Source of the DNA: Cryoendolithus antarcticus
Lineage: Eukaryota; Ascomycota; Dothideomycetes; Cladosporiales; Cladosporiaceae
Assembly (NCBI GenBank): GCA_002077065.1
Contig: NAJO01000038.1
Coordinates: forward strand, 310,001-374,000
DNA length: 64,000 nucleotides
Reading direction: 5' to 3'
Shown here: positions 20,711 through 30,711 of the stretch, in pieces
How the letters are laid out: each line of letters begins with the position of its first letter
Position numbering within the stretch: position 1 is the stretch's first letter
Notes under the pieces: model-generated
The model's database searches: none
What the model was told of the DNA's origin: nothing
What the model saw: the letters and a program-made list of their open reading frames with translations, nothing else
Position numbers and translations under genes: made by a program

Positions 20711-23006
20711 CTACAAACAAAGCCGAGCCAGCATTCCGCGATCCAGCTTAGACACCGTCAAGGCTCCTGCAGCCCCAAGCAAGATGCCTAGAACGAGTCG
20801 TTGGTAGCTGCCTGGTAGGAACAGCAGAATTGCGAGCAGTCCAATCGACGCTCCCACTGCTGACCTCCCATGTGTCATACACCAGCCTCGGACTTCGACA
20901 TGTTCGGTAGACCTCCGTCGAGCAAGCAGAATGAGATCATGCTTGCGATCGAGAAATCCTGTTTCCGGTTCACAGATCCCAGCGTTGTTCTGGACCAATT
21001 TCCGGTATTTCTCAATGGTTACTTCAGCGGCATCGCCGGATTGTTCAGCTTGCAGAGACTGCCAACCCCAGCCATCTTCAACCTCGCTGGCCGCTTTCAA
21101 ACCTTTGGTATATTGCTCCATCTTCAGGTAGATCTTGCCCAGCAAATCAACCCTCTGTGCATACACCCCTCCCAAATATCTCTCCTGTCTCCTCGAAGCC
21201 GGGACAGATTGCTCGGCGACTTCCGTCTCCGAATGTCCAGATGCATGTAAGGGTTGAGCAAGATGTGAAGCCATAGCATCTAGTGATGCGAGTTGCTCCT
21301 CTAGCTCCGCGAGCTCGTCTTGCAGATGTAGCAAGATCCGATGGTGCAGATGGCTGAACTTTCTGTAGAGCGGCGGAGGCGAATCGGGTGACTTGCTGGC
21401 TATGGCGCGTGCAAGACGGTCGTAGCCGTGCGGAGGTGCGTTCTGTTGAAGATTCGGCGGCTCTGGGGCGGGCGGTAGGTGTTGCGGGTAGTGAAGCGAG
21501 GGGACTGCAGAAGGTGGAGATGGGGCGTGCGGTGAATGAGGTGGGTGGTAGTAAGGCTGCAGAGCTTGGTGTGAGGGTCGAGGTGGCGACGACCCATCGG
21601 ATCTGTGAGACGAGGTTGAGTGGGAGCGGTGTGTGGCGTAGTGTGGTTGTATGTAGTGTTGAGGTGGGTACTGAGGGTAGTCGGGGTGTTGTTGTGGATC
21701 CTGCTGGTAACGTGGATACTCGTTACCGTGGCTGTACTCGCCATATGGATTCGGCGAAGCATGCTGATCTCTATGTGAGTGCAAGTCAGACGGCACAGAT
21801 GGAGGAGACGATCTTGGCTGAGGCTCGTCTTCCTCCTCGTCCTCAATCACATCGCTCACACTTGGCTGTCGTCTTGAAGACCGTACTGCTGATCTCGGGC
21901 TGCTGCCACGAGAGCTGTCATGAGTAGAGTATTGTGGGTCGTACTTGCGCCGCAGCTCTGCCACGCTGCCGCTCCTGGTCGCAGTGGGCGACGGGAAGCT
22001 CGAGCGTGACGAGGGAGTGTCTGGTGCTTCGCTCGATCCTGCGTCCGAGGGCTGATAGTGTGAGGACACTGACGATGAAGAGGACCTCATTGAGTGGCTG
22101 TCTCGATGCTCGGCTGCGTGGAGTGACAGCGCACTCTGCAGAGCGGCTAGCGAAGGCGGACCACGGCTCGAAGACGTTGAACCTACGCTACTGTGACGGG
22201 CGCTCACTGAGGACATGCCGTGCGCTCTGCTCCGCCTTCTATCGTAGGTTCGTTGTGTGATAGTAGAGTTGCTGCCACTAGACCTGCTAGAGGCGCTCGT
22301 CAATGCCGACGAGACTGACAGGAGCGATGGATTTGCCCGGGAGATCACGAATGGCCGTCGTGGGACGCCGCCTGATCTCAGGGCTGAGGAGTCTCTGTAT
22401 GCTTCGATATCTCCCGACGCTCGTGTCCGCCGAGTTGACTTCTCGCTGTACTCTTCTCGTTCCGATCCGCGTGCACCGGTCTTGGAGCTCAGGCTCACTT
22501 CACTGGATTCCAAAATACGACCTAGCTTCGGCCAGAAGCGCCCCGTATCGCTTTCTGGCTTCTGCGCTTCTCCTTTGCGCCTGTGCAGCCGTTCGCCAGT
22601 GAGTCGCTTAGACTTTCTTCGTCGTCTGGGCCGGGTCTCCACGTCAATCCAGAGGGCAGGGCTCTCGTCGTCGTCGGGTGCGACAGAGTCAGTGCCTGAG
22701 CCGTTAGGGTGTTTGTCGTCCGATCCGAGGCTACTGTCCCTCAAAGAGCCAACTCCCTGATCTGGGCTGGCACGACCCTGTGGTACGGGAGTAGATGTTT
22801 GCTCGAGCTGTGGCAACAGCATATGTCATTAGCAGTGGCACTAAGATTTCTTTGGGAAGAAGGCATTGAGGTAGTACAAGAAAGTCTTCGTGGGCGTAAC
22901 GCAAGCCACTTACCAGATCCATACCGGGCCTCTGGGAGGTCATATGCCCGTCTGAGGTTTGAGGTTCAGTGTCAGGTGCGAAACGCTTATAGGTCGCATA
23001 GTGCAT
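20711..23006 (-). CDS. DUF6594-like membrane protein with a long disordered N-terminus
   Basis: Exons 23006-22914 and 22807-20711 (106-bp intron, GTAAGT donor and CCACAG acceptor) give 729 residues. Exon 1 codes MHYATYKRFAPDTEPQ and joins in phase to LEQTSTPVPQG. Residues 40-480 are low complexity, with Ser/Arg-rich and then Pro/Tyr/His-rich tracts. The folded part resembles DUF6594: YDRLARAIASKSPDSPPPLYRKFSHLHHRILLHLQDELAELEEQL, a long helical stretch, and at the end two hydrophobic spans (VGASIGLLAILLFLP and LVLGILLGAAGALTV). Function of this fungal family is not known. The DUF assignment is from memory of its helix motif and is moderately sure. Confidence 0.75.
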
Positions 23007-23725
23007 GATCCATGGACAGACACAGGAGGTCTAGCAAGCAACACGCCGGAGGTCCAGGAGACATCCATCCTGCGCGCTGCACGGCGAAGGATCAGAACAA
23101 ACAGGCTTGGAGGGGCATGCCACCAACGACGACACCATTTGGGCTGACCGAGCCGAGCGACAATAGGAAATGAGGATGTGTCTCACTGCATCGCGCTGTG
23201 TGACCCGAGACGCGGGCAGATAGGCTTCTCAGGGGGTGCCTTGTATTAAGATATCAGCCAGGGGCCAGTGAAGTGAAGTGCCGCCGGAGCGTGTGTTGGC
23301 GCAAGTAGCGCGCAAGCACTGCAAGTCGTGCAGAGTGCATCTGCAGATGTGGGCCATAGTGGTGCCGACTTGTTGGATGTCTTGCTATTGTTAATCGCTT
23401 GGGCGTGGACGCGATCATGTCCGCACATTGGTGGTGACTTCCAGCGTCACCCTAGGTCGCGGGGGCGTTTGATCAAGGATTAAGGTGCTGCCAGATATAG
23501 CGCCAGACATGGGATCCCCCACACCATCGAAAGCCCTCTCGATGAAACCGGTTCCCGGAATGGTAAGGCCTGGAAATTTGAGTTTCTTTGGTCACGTGCA
23601 GCGGCTGTTCTTTCCCGCGGTTCCAGACGATTTCGGAAGCCATTGCATGTTGAAGTGAAGTCATTGGATATTCCCACCTCACAATCACGACACCTTGGCC
23701 GGACGGCCAGAGCGAATCGCCCATC
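23007..23725. promoter_or_regulatory. Divergent intergenic region with an E-box near the L11 gene
   Basis: 719 bp separate the DUF6594 gene start from the mitochondrial L11 start. GTCACGTG at 23591-23598 lies 128 bp upstream of the L11 ATG and matches the Cbf1-type E-box RTCACGTG. No gene is supported here. Confidence 0.4.
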
Positions 23726-24315
23726 ATGGCGCGCAAGATGATGGCCAACGATCAGATCGTGAAATTGATAGTCGGCGCTGGTCAAGCCTCCCCGTCGCCT
23801 CCAGTTGGTCCGGCATTGGGTAGCAAGGGCGTGAAGTCAATGGATTTCTGCAAGGTGTGTATTGACTTCGTCATGTAAAGCGCCATCGCTCACAAGGACA
23901 CCAGGAGTTCAACGCTCGTACAGCCAACTACGTGGTCGGCACCCCCATCCCCGCGCGAGTAACAGTCCGCCCGGATCGCACCTTCAGCTTCGAACTTCGA
24001 ACACCACCCACCGCGCAACTCTTAATGGCCGCTGCAGGTGTGAAGGCTACTAAGAACAAGACTCGTGGAGCTGGCAATGTTGCCGGACCGCACTCACGAT
24101 TGGGTGCTGAGGGGAAAGGAAAGGCAAATTTCGACAAGAGTGCAGCACCCGGGAACGCTGGGCTAGGCAGTGTGGGAGAGGTCAGCTTGAAGCATGTGTT
24201 TGAGATAGCGAAGATCAAGCATTCGGAGTCGAGACTTAGTGGGATGAGCTTGGAGGGGATCGCGAAGAGCGTAGTTGCGCAGGCAGGAAGCATTGGGGTA
24301 AACGTTGTGAGATGA
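23726..24315 (+). CDS. MRPL19: Mitochondrial large-subunit ribosomal protein uL11m
   Basis: Exons 23726-23854 and 23905-24315 (50-bp intron) give 179 residues. The fold markers are [67 protein letters not shown], and the C-terminal RNA-binding part ending [22 protein letters not shown]. These are bacterial-type L11 features, so the protein belongs to the mitochondrial ribosome and supports the GTPase-associated centre. An insert of about 30 residues ([31 protein letters not shown]) separates the two domains, which I take as lineage-specific. The intron splits the conserved CKEFNART. Confidence 0.94.
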
Positions 24316-24677
24316 GGGTTTCAAACCGGAGAGCGCGAGAACAAAAGTACGGAAACGTTAGAGGATCGACCGAAAGAGCATCAGTAGGCGCCGAGCCGTG
24401 CTTCAACCAGAGAGTGCCGTCGTCGACGCACAGCGTTGCGAGAAACGATCTACACCTCACGATTGGCGCCGCTGGGCATGGCGAGCTGAGATACATTGGA
24501 GAAGATCAAGGGAAAGCTAAGGAGGGAATTGGACGTGCGACTGCGTGCAGGGTCACTGCAAGAGAGTGTATCGCAACGAAGCTGGAGAGACAGGAACAAG
24601 AGTCTGGTCAGGAGGACCGAACCGAGCATATGTACTGGATAGCGAGCTATGAACGCCGACAAAGTCGACCTCCGAAA
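24316..24677. other. Convergent 3' region
   Basis: 362 bp between the uL11m stop and the stop of the dioxygenase gene. I see no gene. Confidence 0.5.
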
Positions 24678-25423
24678 CTAGTAATTCCCAGCCATGGCAA
24701 TTTGTGACGCACGCCGCTTGTGCAAGACTGCCCTCAAAGCTCCGAGTTGCAATGGGTATGGCTGGCCCATCCTGTTTCCTGGTCAGCAATGCGCCAGACA
24801 TGTCAACATGGACGCTTCTCCGCTTACCATGTAGCTAGCTGTGTATGCTGACGAAGCGATGGAGTCAGTACCTCTGTGCGATGTCATCGCTGTGAAAACG
24901 AGCAATACTTACATCTCTCAAATCATCTCCAGTGTTGGGATGCACGAGTGCCGTCAACGGCCCCCGATTCAATACTAGCCAACCTACGAATGCTCCGAAT
25001 TGCTTCGGATCAAACACGTTCACCTCAAACATCCCGACCGGATGCGGACCGACAGGCTCATCGAACATGCGGTAGATCCTCAACTCCGGGAACTCGCGAC
25101 GGATGCGGGTGTGCAGTCCGCGCGCAAATTGAAGTTCGGAGGGCACAGAGGAGACATAGTAGACATGGATATCGAACCCGCCACGGGTGTCGTTCGAGAT
25201 GGGGGAGGTGAAGGTGTTGTAGGCTTCGCTCGGGTGAGTCGGTGATGAGTTGGGAAGCGACTTGGCATTTGGGCCGTCTTTGATGGGTTCACTGCGAAGA
25301 ATGTGAGCTGTTGAAGAACTTTGAATAGTTGTATCGGTGAAGCCACTCTTACTCTGACAACGGCTCGCCGCCTTCCCAGCCTACGAGTGGAGACTCATAG
25401 GTGTAGAGACTTGGATCAGACAT
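24678..25423 (-). CDS. DOPA 4,5-dioxygenase family protein
   Basis: Four exons, 25423-25353, 25291-24913, 24847-24828 and 24771-24678, give 187 residues. The family core is present in order: GGFDIHVYYVSS, a helix (ELQFARGLHTRIRREFPELRIYRM), EPVGPHPVGMFEVNVFDPKQFGAFVGWLVLNRGPLTALVHPNTGDDLRD, then HTQLATWMGQPYPLQL. The conserved His residues (DIHV, GPHP, LVHPNT, DHT) are those expected to bind the metal or substrate. The relatives cleave the catechol ring of DOPA in betalain pigment synthesis, but in moulds the substrate is unknown. The third exon is only 20 nt, yet it is needed to carry the conserved HT-x-x-x-TW. All three introns are 56-65 bp. Confidence 0.88.
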
Positions 25424-25968
25424 ACTTTGGCTGAAGCGTGGGAATGATTTGCGTCTGGTTTCAAGTCACAGCAGAATGGCAATATGCTTCGAAGTGACCG
25501 TTTGCACCTTTCATGTCATATCTCCCCACCTTGTGCTCGTGCATAGAGTTGACTGCAGCTCGTAAGCAATCGGAATTGTTCCGACGAGCCAATGCATCTT
25601 CTCTGTCACATCTCGTTAGTCTGCACAAGAGGACGGATCGCCTCTCGCTCGTATCCGCGCTCATTGTATCACACGGTGCGAACCCATCTTCTCTCTCTTT
25701 ACATGGAAGCATTCGCTGTGTCTTTGCTCGAAGTAGAGCTAGCTCTCTGTGCCTGACGCTAGCATGCGGTGTTGGGAAAGTGGAGTTCTCTCCATGCATG
25801 GCAGTCGCGTGGCCATCAACATCTGCATGAGTATGCAAATCTCAAGTGCACGCTTGCATTCGTGAGGCTACTTGCTCCAAGATGGGCGCATTCGGTATCC
25901 GTCATGAGCGGTAGCGTTCGGCCAGTTCCTTGGTGTTCGGACGTGCCTGGCACGCACACAGTCGGCAC
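25424..25968. other. Divergent promoter region
   Basis: 545 bp between the dioxygenase start (minus) and the next plus-strand start. Overlapping frames on both strands lack domains. No element is named. Confidence 0.45.
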
Positions 25969-27433
25969 ATGACGACCTTAACACTCTTCAATCCGATCGA
26001 GCAGCACAGAGTCACTCCGACCCAACCTTGCGGCAATGGCCCAGACCTCGATGTCGAGCGATGTGCGGCAATGCACAATACGCTGCTGCTCTACGGCTGG
26101 ATCTGCAGTGGCAAACGCATCCCAGATATGCAGAAGAAGTCTTGGTGGGGACGACATGGCAATGCCGAACTGAAAGCCCTGCTACGTCCATCGCTAGCAA
26201 GGTACCTGACGAAGATCTTCGATGTGCCTGGTCACAACTTCTTCTACCACATCAGCGGACTCGCAAGTCGACATGACATGCTGGAGCTTGGCGAGCGACT
26301 GAAGGACGACGATCGACAGCCTTTGCGTGAGGAGAAGCATCGGTATATCGTACTGTATAGTACGCCCCGGGAGCATGTCAGTCATCCGGCAGGGATTGTG
26401 TAAGTGAGGTTCACCCGAATATGCTCAAGATGTCTAGCTGACCATAGATCGCAGCTACGATCAAGAGACCAATAAGGCCATCTTGATGCCGACTTATAAT
26501 CACCTATTCGACTTCAAGAGCCCTCACCTTCCGTGGCAAAGTCTGGAAACCATGCTCAGCGCCTACATCGACATGGTCGAAGCCGAGAAGGTAGTGGCAA
26601 TTCATGATGGCGTCGTCGAAGTATCTGGACTGTCGATCAACATGGGCGCAGATCGCATTGCAAATAGCATGCGGCCGTGGGTCATGCAGTCCTACACTCG
26701 AGGAGATCTTGAACGCTGCCTCGATGTCTGGAACCGACTAGTCACAGCTCTCGAGACTCGAAGTGGCGTAGTGAAGTCTGCTGAAGACGAGAGTAAGGAA
26801 CCTGATCCGCTTTGCTCGCGCACAGCTCTGAATGTGGCTGGAGTCTCTCCTGGCTTCGCGTACGATCTCTTAGCTCGTGCACAATACTCTCAGGTCTGGT
26901 TCATCGCACCAGGCATTCGACTACCCAAAGTCGAGGAGTTTCTCAATCAGCCTTTTAAACATATCGCCAAAGCTTACCCGAGGGAGACCGCGAACATGAA
27001 GATGCCTTTCCTCTTTCTTCGCATACCAGGCGAAATACCGGCAAGTGATGCAAAATTCCGCTACCCATTTTCGACAGTCGAGAGCGTACCGTGCGGTCTA
27101 TACCTCGATGCCTTCCCGAACGCGCAGAATCCGTTCGAGGATGCATGTCGATTGGTTTTACCGATCAAGCTGGGCAGTAACAAGTATGCTCGGACGTCAG
27201 ACTTCAGACCTATACGGAAGAGTCACAGCGATCTGTATCAAGTCGAGATCAATCCATTCGTTATGCGGCATGGCCCGAAGTTGCTTGCGATACTGGAGAA
27301 TTGGCTCGAGAATATCGAGAGTGGGCATTGGGCTGTCAACGAACGGGGTGTCGAGGGAGGCATTGGGGCTTGGAGACAGGCTGATACGAGGGAGATGTGG
27401 TGGAGATATCAGAGTAAGCATTTGTTTGTGTGA
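25969..27433 (+). CDS. Uncharacterised conserved-looking protein, 469 aa
   Basis: Exons 25969-26399 and 26455-27433, joined over a 55-bp intron (GTAAGT donor, CTGAC branch point, CGCAG acceptor), give 469 residues starting MTTLTLFNPIEQHRVTP. The junction reads PAGIVYDQETNKAILMPTYNHLFDFKSP. The composition is that of a globular protein with many Trp, Tyr and His (KKSWWGRHGNAELKALLRPSLARYL, LPWQSLETMLSAYIDMVEAEKV, PFVMRHGPKLLAILENWLENIESGHWAVNERG). I see no signal peptide, membrane span or known motif. It is followed 690 bp on by a UPF0643-like gene on the same strand. Confidence 0.7.
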
Positions 27434-28123
27434 TCATAGTTTTGCAAAAGACTCCGGTGTCGGCGAGCTCGACCTCGAATGCACTACACCACACGATCAC
27501 AGCATTCGACACTGAGGAAACACAACATTCGATCGAGTAGCCATGTCACAGTACAATCGCACCATTGAATGCACGATCATTGGTTGTAATCAGCCCGGTG
27601 CTAGCGCCGGTCGGTTGTCCTCAGGTTCCGCAGTCAGCGCAACCGATGGAAACCTGACTTCGTCTTCGATATTCTCCGCACCTCCATCTCCTCAAACCTC
27701 CCTTCCAGCCTCAGCATGGATCGCAGATTCTTGGAGACACGATTGATCTCCTGTACTTGATCTCGTCAGTCATTGACCGATACCGAAAGTGTCATTGGTC
27801 GGCAAAGGCATGATCAGACAGCAACACTGCTTCACAGCACTCGTTTGTGGTACGCGCGACTTGATGTCCTCAGGTAGGTCATCTGCTACGCATGCGCATT
27901 TCTCGAGAGATTTCGTAGTAAAACTCATATTTCTTCACTACTTCACGTTGTTTCGAGTCTCAACTCCTTACATCGCGTGCTCATCACGCCATTGTTGTCG
28001 CGATCTTGCGTGCTTGCAACACTCATACTATGAAGCCATACGAGTGCATTTCTTTGTTACACAGCAGCTCGATCACTCGCTGTCCGATACGATCACCAGA
28101 AACTAGCATAAGGCTGCATCATC
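27434..28123. other. Intergenic region of 690 bp
   Basis: A 67-codon frame from an ATG at 27543 is Ser-rich and without support. I see no other feature in the stretch. Confidence 0.45.
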
Positions 28124-28882
28124 ATGGCACCCTATCTCGACTCCGACCTGGACACCATTCACGATTTCGATCACGATGCTCCAATCCAAAACCTCAAGCC
28201 TGGCAAGCAAAGCATCGATGTCGATACCAAGGTACCTGGTCCTCCATCGAAGTTGCTTCTCCTCCAAGCCTCGCCCTACACCACTCCGGAGCACTTTCTC
28301 GACCTGTCAACTTTGACGCTACCTTTGCAACTCTTCGCAAAGAGTCTAGTGCACATGCAAGCTGTCCGATCAGACTACGCTACGGCACCGTACTCTGAAG
28401 CTTTCAATTGGCAGTCGATCGTCGACGCATACTCCAGCATCGCCGACGATGATCGAATAGAATCCATGCTACAGCCACTTCACTTCTTCGTCATCGTCTT
28501 TCGGTCTCGGATCAATCCCGATGCGGATAGAACCCTACTCGGGCAGCTCGATTCCGTGGCACATGTCGAAGCAGTCGATGGAGGGGGATTGCTGAAGTAT
28601 TGGTTCGGGACGCCTGACGAGAATGGACGGAACCTGGCGACTTGTGCGTTCGGACCCAAAATCTACACATCGAGTGATGGACTGACACAGATCTCAGGCA
28701 TCTGGCGAAACCGTGAAGATGCTCGACGCGGCGGTGGTGGCCCTGGTCACATCGCAGCCATCATGGCTGCCAGACGCATGTACAACGAGTGGTTCGTCGA
28801 GCGGCTGAAGCTGAGCATCGATCTTCGCACGCGTTCATGGAGCTTTTCTGAGTGGAAAGACGCACCCGAGGGATCCACCTGA
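28124..28882 (+). CDS. UPF0643-like conserved fungal protein
   Basis: 252 residues in one exon from MAPYLDSDLDTIHDFDHD. After an acidic leader, PPSKLLLLQASPYTTPEHFLDLSTLTLPLQLFAKSLVHMQAVRSDYATAPYSEAFNWQSIVD begins a globular region that I associate with the UPF0643 family of small fungal proteins of unknown function. Later conserved-looking parts are FFVIVFRSRINPDADR, LDSVAHVEAVDGGGLLKYWFGTPDENGRNLATC and RRMYNEWFVERLKLSIDLRTRSWSFSEW. No catalytic signature is obvious. The gene is surely coding, given its even composition and defined start and stop; the family name is moderately sure. Confidence 0.72.
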   Translation: MAPYLDSDLDTIHDFDHDAPIQNLKPGKQSIDVDTKVPGPPSKLLLLQASPYTTPEHFLDLSTLTLPLQLFAKSLVHMQAVRSDYATAPYSEAFNWQSIVDAYSSIADDDRIESMLQPLHFFVIVFRSRINPDADRTLLGQLDSVAHVEAVDGGGLLKYWFGTPDENGRNLATCAFGPKIYTSSDGLTQISGIWRNREDARRGGGGPGHIAAIMAARRMYNEWFVERLKLSIDLRTRSWSFSEWKDAPEGST

Positions 28883-29566
28883 AGTCTCAGGTCGTCCTCT
28901 GATAGCCATGAGGCACCAAGTCTCCTACGCGATTGCACAGCTGGACAGCTTCAGTCATGGATCACGCCAATGAGAGCATCGGTAAGCAGGCCTCAGTGCA
29001 GCAGCGAAGGTACTCAATCATGAATCTGTAGGACGCTAGGGGCACCACGCAGAGGTTCGCGATGGCGCGAAGTCGGCGCTCGACCACAGTGCTGCGCGAG
29101 TCTCGCCTGTTTGCGAGGTCCTCGAGGTTTCGACCGGCGGATAATGACGTTACCTCTATGAGTTTCGAGCGCTCTTAGCGAGTGTGTACATTTATCCTCC
29201 AGCTATGAGAGAAGCTGCACTATGAAATTCGCGGTCAGGTCCTCCTCACACCATCGCCCTTGTGTGGAGACATAGCCACCCAGTGCAGGTGATTACGAAT
29301 GTGATTATCTAGCGTCACCGTCAACAACGTGTTTAAGTATGTTGGCCATCTAAGTAGAGTAGTCGCAATAGTGCAGTACATAGTGAACTCTGGACCCCTG
29401 CTGCCCGATCAAATCCATCCTGCATGTGAAAGTGGGACCAAATGCTCGGCACGCGATCATGAGGTGAGGACCGACCCTTGGAGCGTCTTATTAATATACA
29501 GCACCTACAGTACACCTCAAGCCATCGTTCCTTTCGTAATCCAGTCGCATTCACACGCCGCCCAAG
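28883..29566. other. Intergenic region of 684 bp
   Basis: No gene, repeat or element that I can support between the UPF0643-like gene and the small membrane protein. Confidence 0.45.
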
Positions 29567-29940
29567 ATGCCCAAATCCAACATCTTCGACCTGCTCCCGC
29601 TCGTCCTCCTCTTCGTAGTCCTTATGGGCGTGGCGTGGATTGGCTTCCAAGTCTACCTCTGGAGCGGCGAGCTCGCTGATCGCGGGCAAAAGCACATGGA
29701 GAAGAAGAATATCAACTTCAGTAAAGATGGTGGGTTGAAAGTTGGTGTCAAGGAGATGAGCGCTGAGGAGTCGGCGGACAGAGCACAGAAGTCAGTCTCG
29801 AGCGGTGGTGGGGCAAGGATGCTTGCAAGCGTTATAATGCTGACGTTAATCGTAGGGCGCTTGTGAATACATGGACGACGTCGGCAGATGCATTGGCGAA
29901 GGACAAGGGGAGATCGAGTAAAAGCGGGTCGAGGAAGTGA
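29567..29940 (+). CDS. Small single-span membrane protein, 102 aa
   Basis: Exons 29567-29790 and 29856-29940, with a 65-bp intron (GTCAGT donor, GCTGAC branch point, CGTAG acceptor), give 102 residues. After MPKSNIFD comes one strong hydrophobic span (LLPLVLLFVVLMGVAWIGFQVYLW), then a charged helix (ELADRGQKHMEKKNINFSKDGGLKVGVKEMSAEESADRAQK) that continues over the splice junction as ALVNTWTTSADALAKDKGRSSKSGSRK. The ending is very basic. The splice restores an amphipathic helix, whereas reading through gives a low-complexity tail, so I trust the intron. I do not recognise the family. Confidence 0.75.
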
Positions 29941-30711
29941 GAGGGAGGTTTGGGGGTTGGCAGTAATGTGTATACGAGTGATGATCTGGGAGATTGGCGG
30001 GTGGATGCGTTCGGCACGATAGCTGGTTACATTGCGGGGACGAAGATTGTCAGAAGAGTGGTCACGGCGACGAGTACGACGAAGTGTCCTTTACAAGCGA
30101 TCCGTTGGGGACAAGGCTGGCGGCTTTCGCTAGATGAACTCTCACGACCACAGCGAGTATCGACAGAGCATACTCGTGGCGACTCCCAAGGCTGCAGCGA
30201 GGCATGCCGAGATGCTACGCCTCCCGTTCCTCTAGTATTTCTGAATGCTCGTACGGTACTATAACCGCCCTTGTGTCCGTGGGAGTGTCAATCAGTGTCG
30301 GAGAGAGAGCAGTTTCACATTGGCTTAGGTCACAATGGCGACTCTCGTGGGCGAGGCAAACTCGTGTAGTACCGCCGCGGGCAAGCCTATAAGAGCATTG
30401 TCCACGCTTCGGATTTTTGGAGAAGCGGTGCATAGAGACATATTCGTTTACGGTATCTCGAGTACAACCCACATGAGCGACAGCTATAGCCCCCAGCCCT
30501 CCCAAAACCTAGTACATTGCCATGCGAGTTACCCAGTGCGCGGCCTCCCGAAGCAACCTATCTTAGCCTCTACTCCGTGATCACATGCATCATGTCGCCC
30601 AGCCCTTGACCTCAAGCAACGCCTCCCATCCAACGCCCAACTCAACGCCTCCCAGACAACGCCCAACTCAACGATAAAACACCAACGCTAACCTTCGACG
30701 AGCCTCAATTA
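29941..30711. other. Convergent 3' region with a 26-bp tandem duplication
   Basis: 771 bp between the small membrane protein and the WOPR gene. The only structured item is the tandem repeat at 30617-30668. I see no gene. Confidence 0.5.
30617..30668. repeat. 26-bp tandem duplication
   Basis: Copies at 30617-30642 and 30643-30668 agree at 24 of 26 bases. The unit starts CAACGCCTCCCA and ends CAACGCCCAACT. It lies 44 bp beyond the WOPR stop codon, in its 3' flank. Confidence 0.85.
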
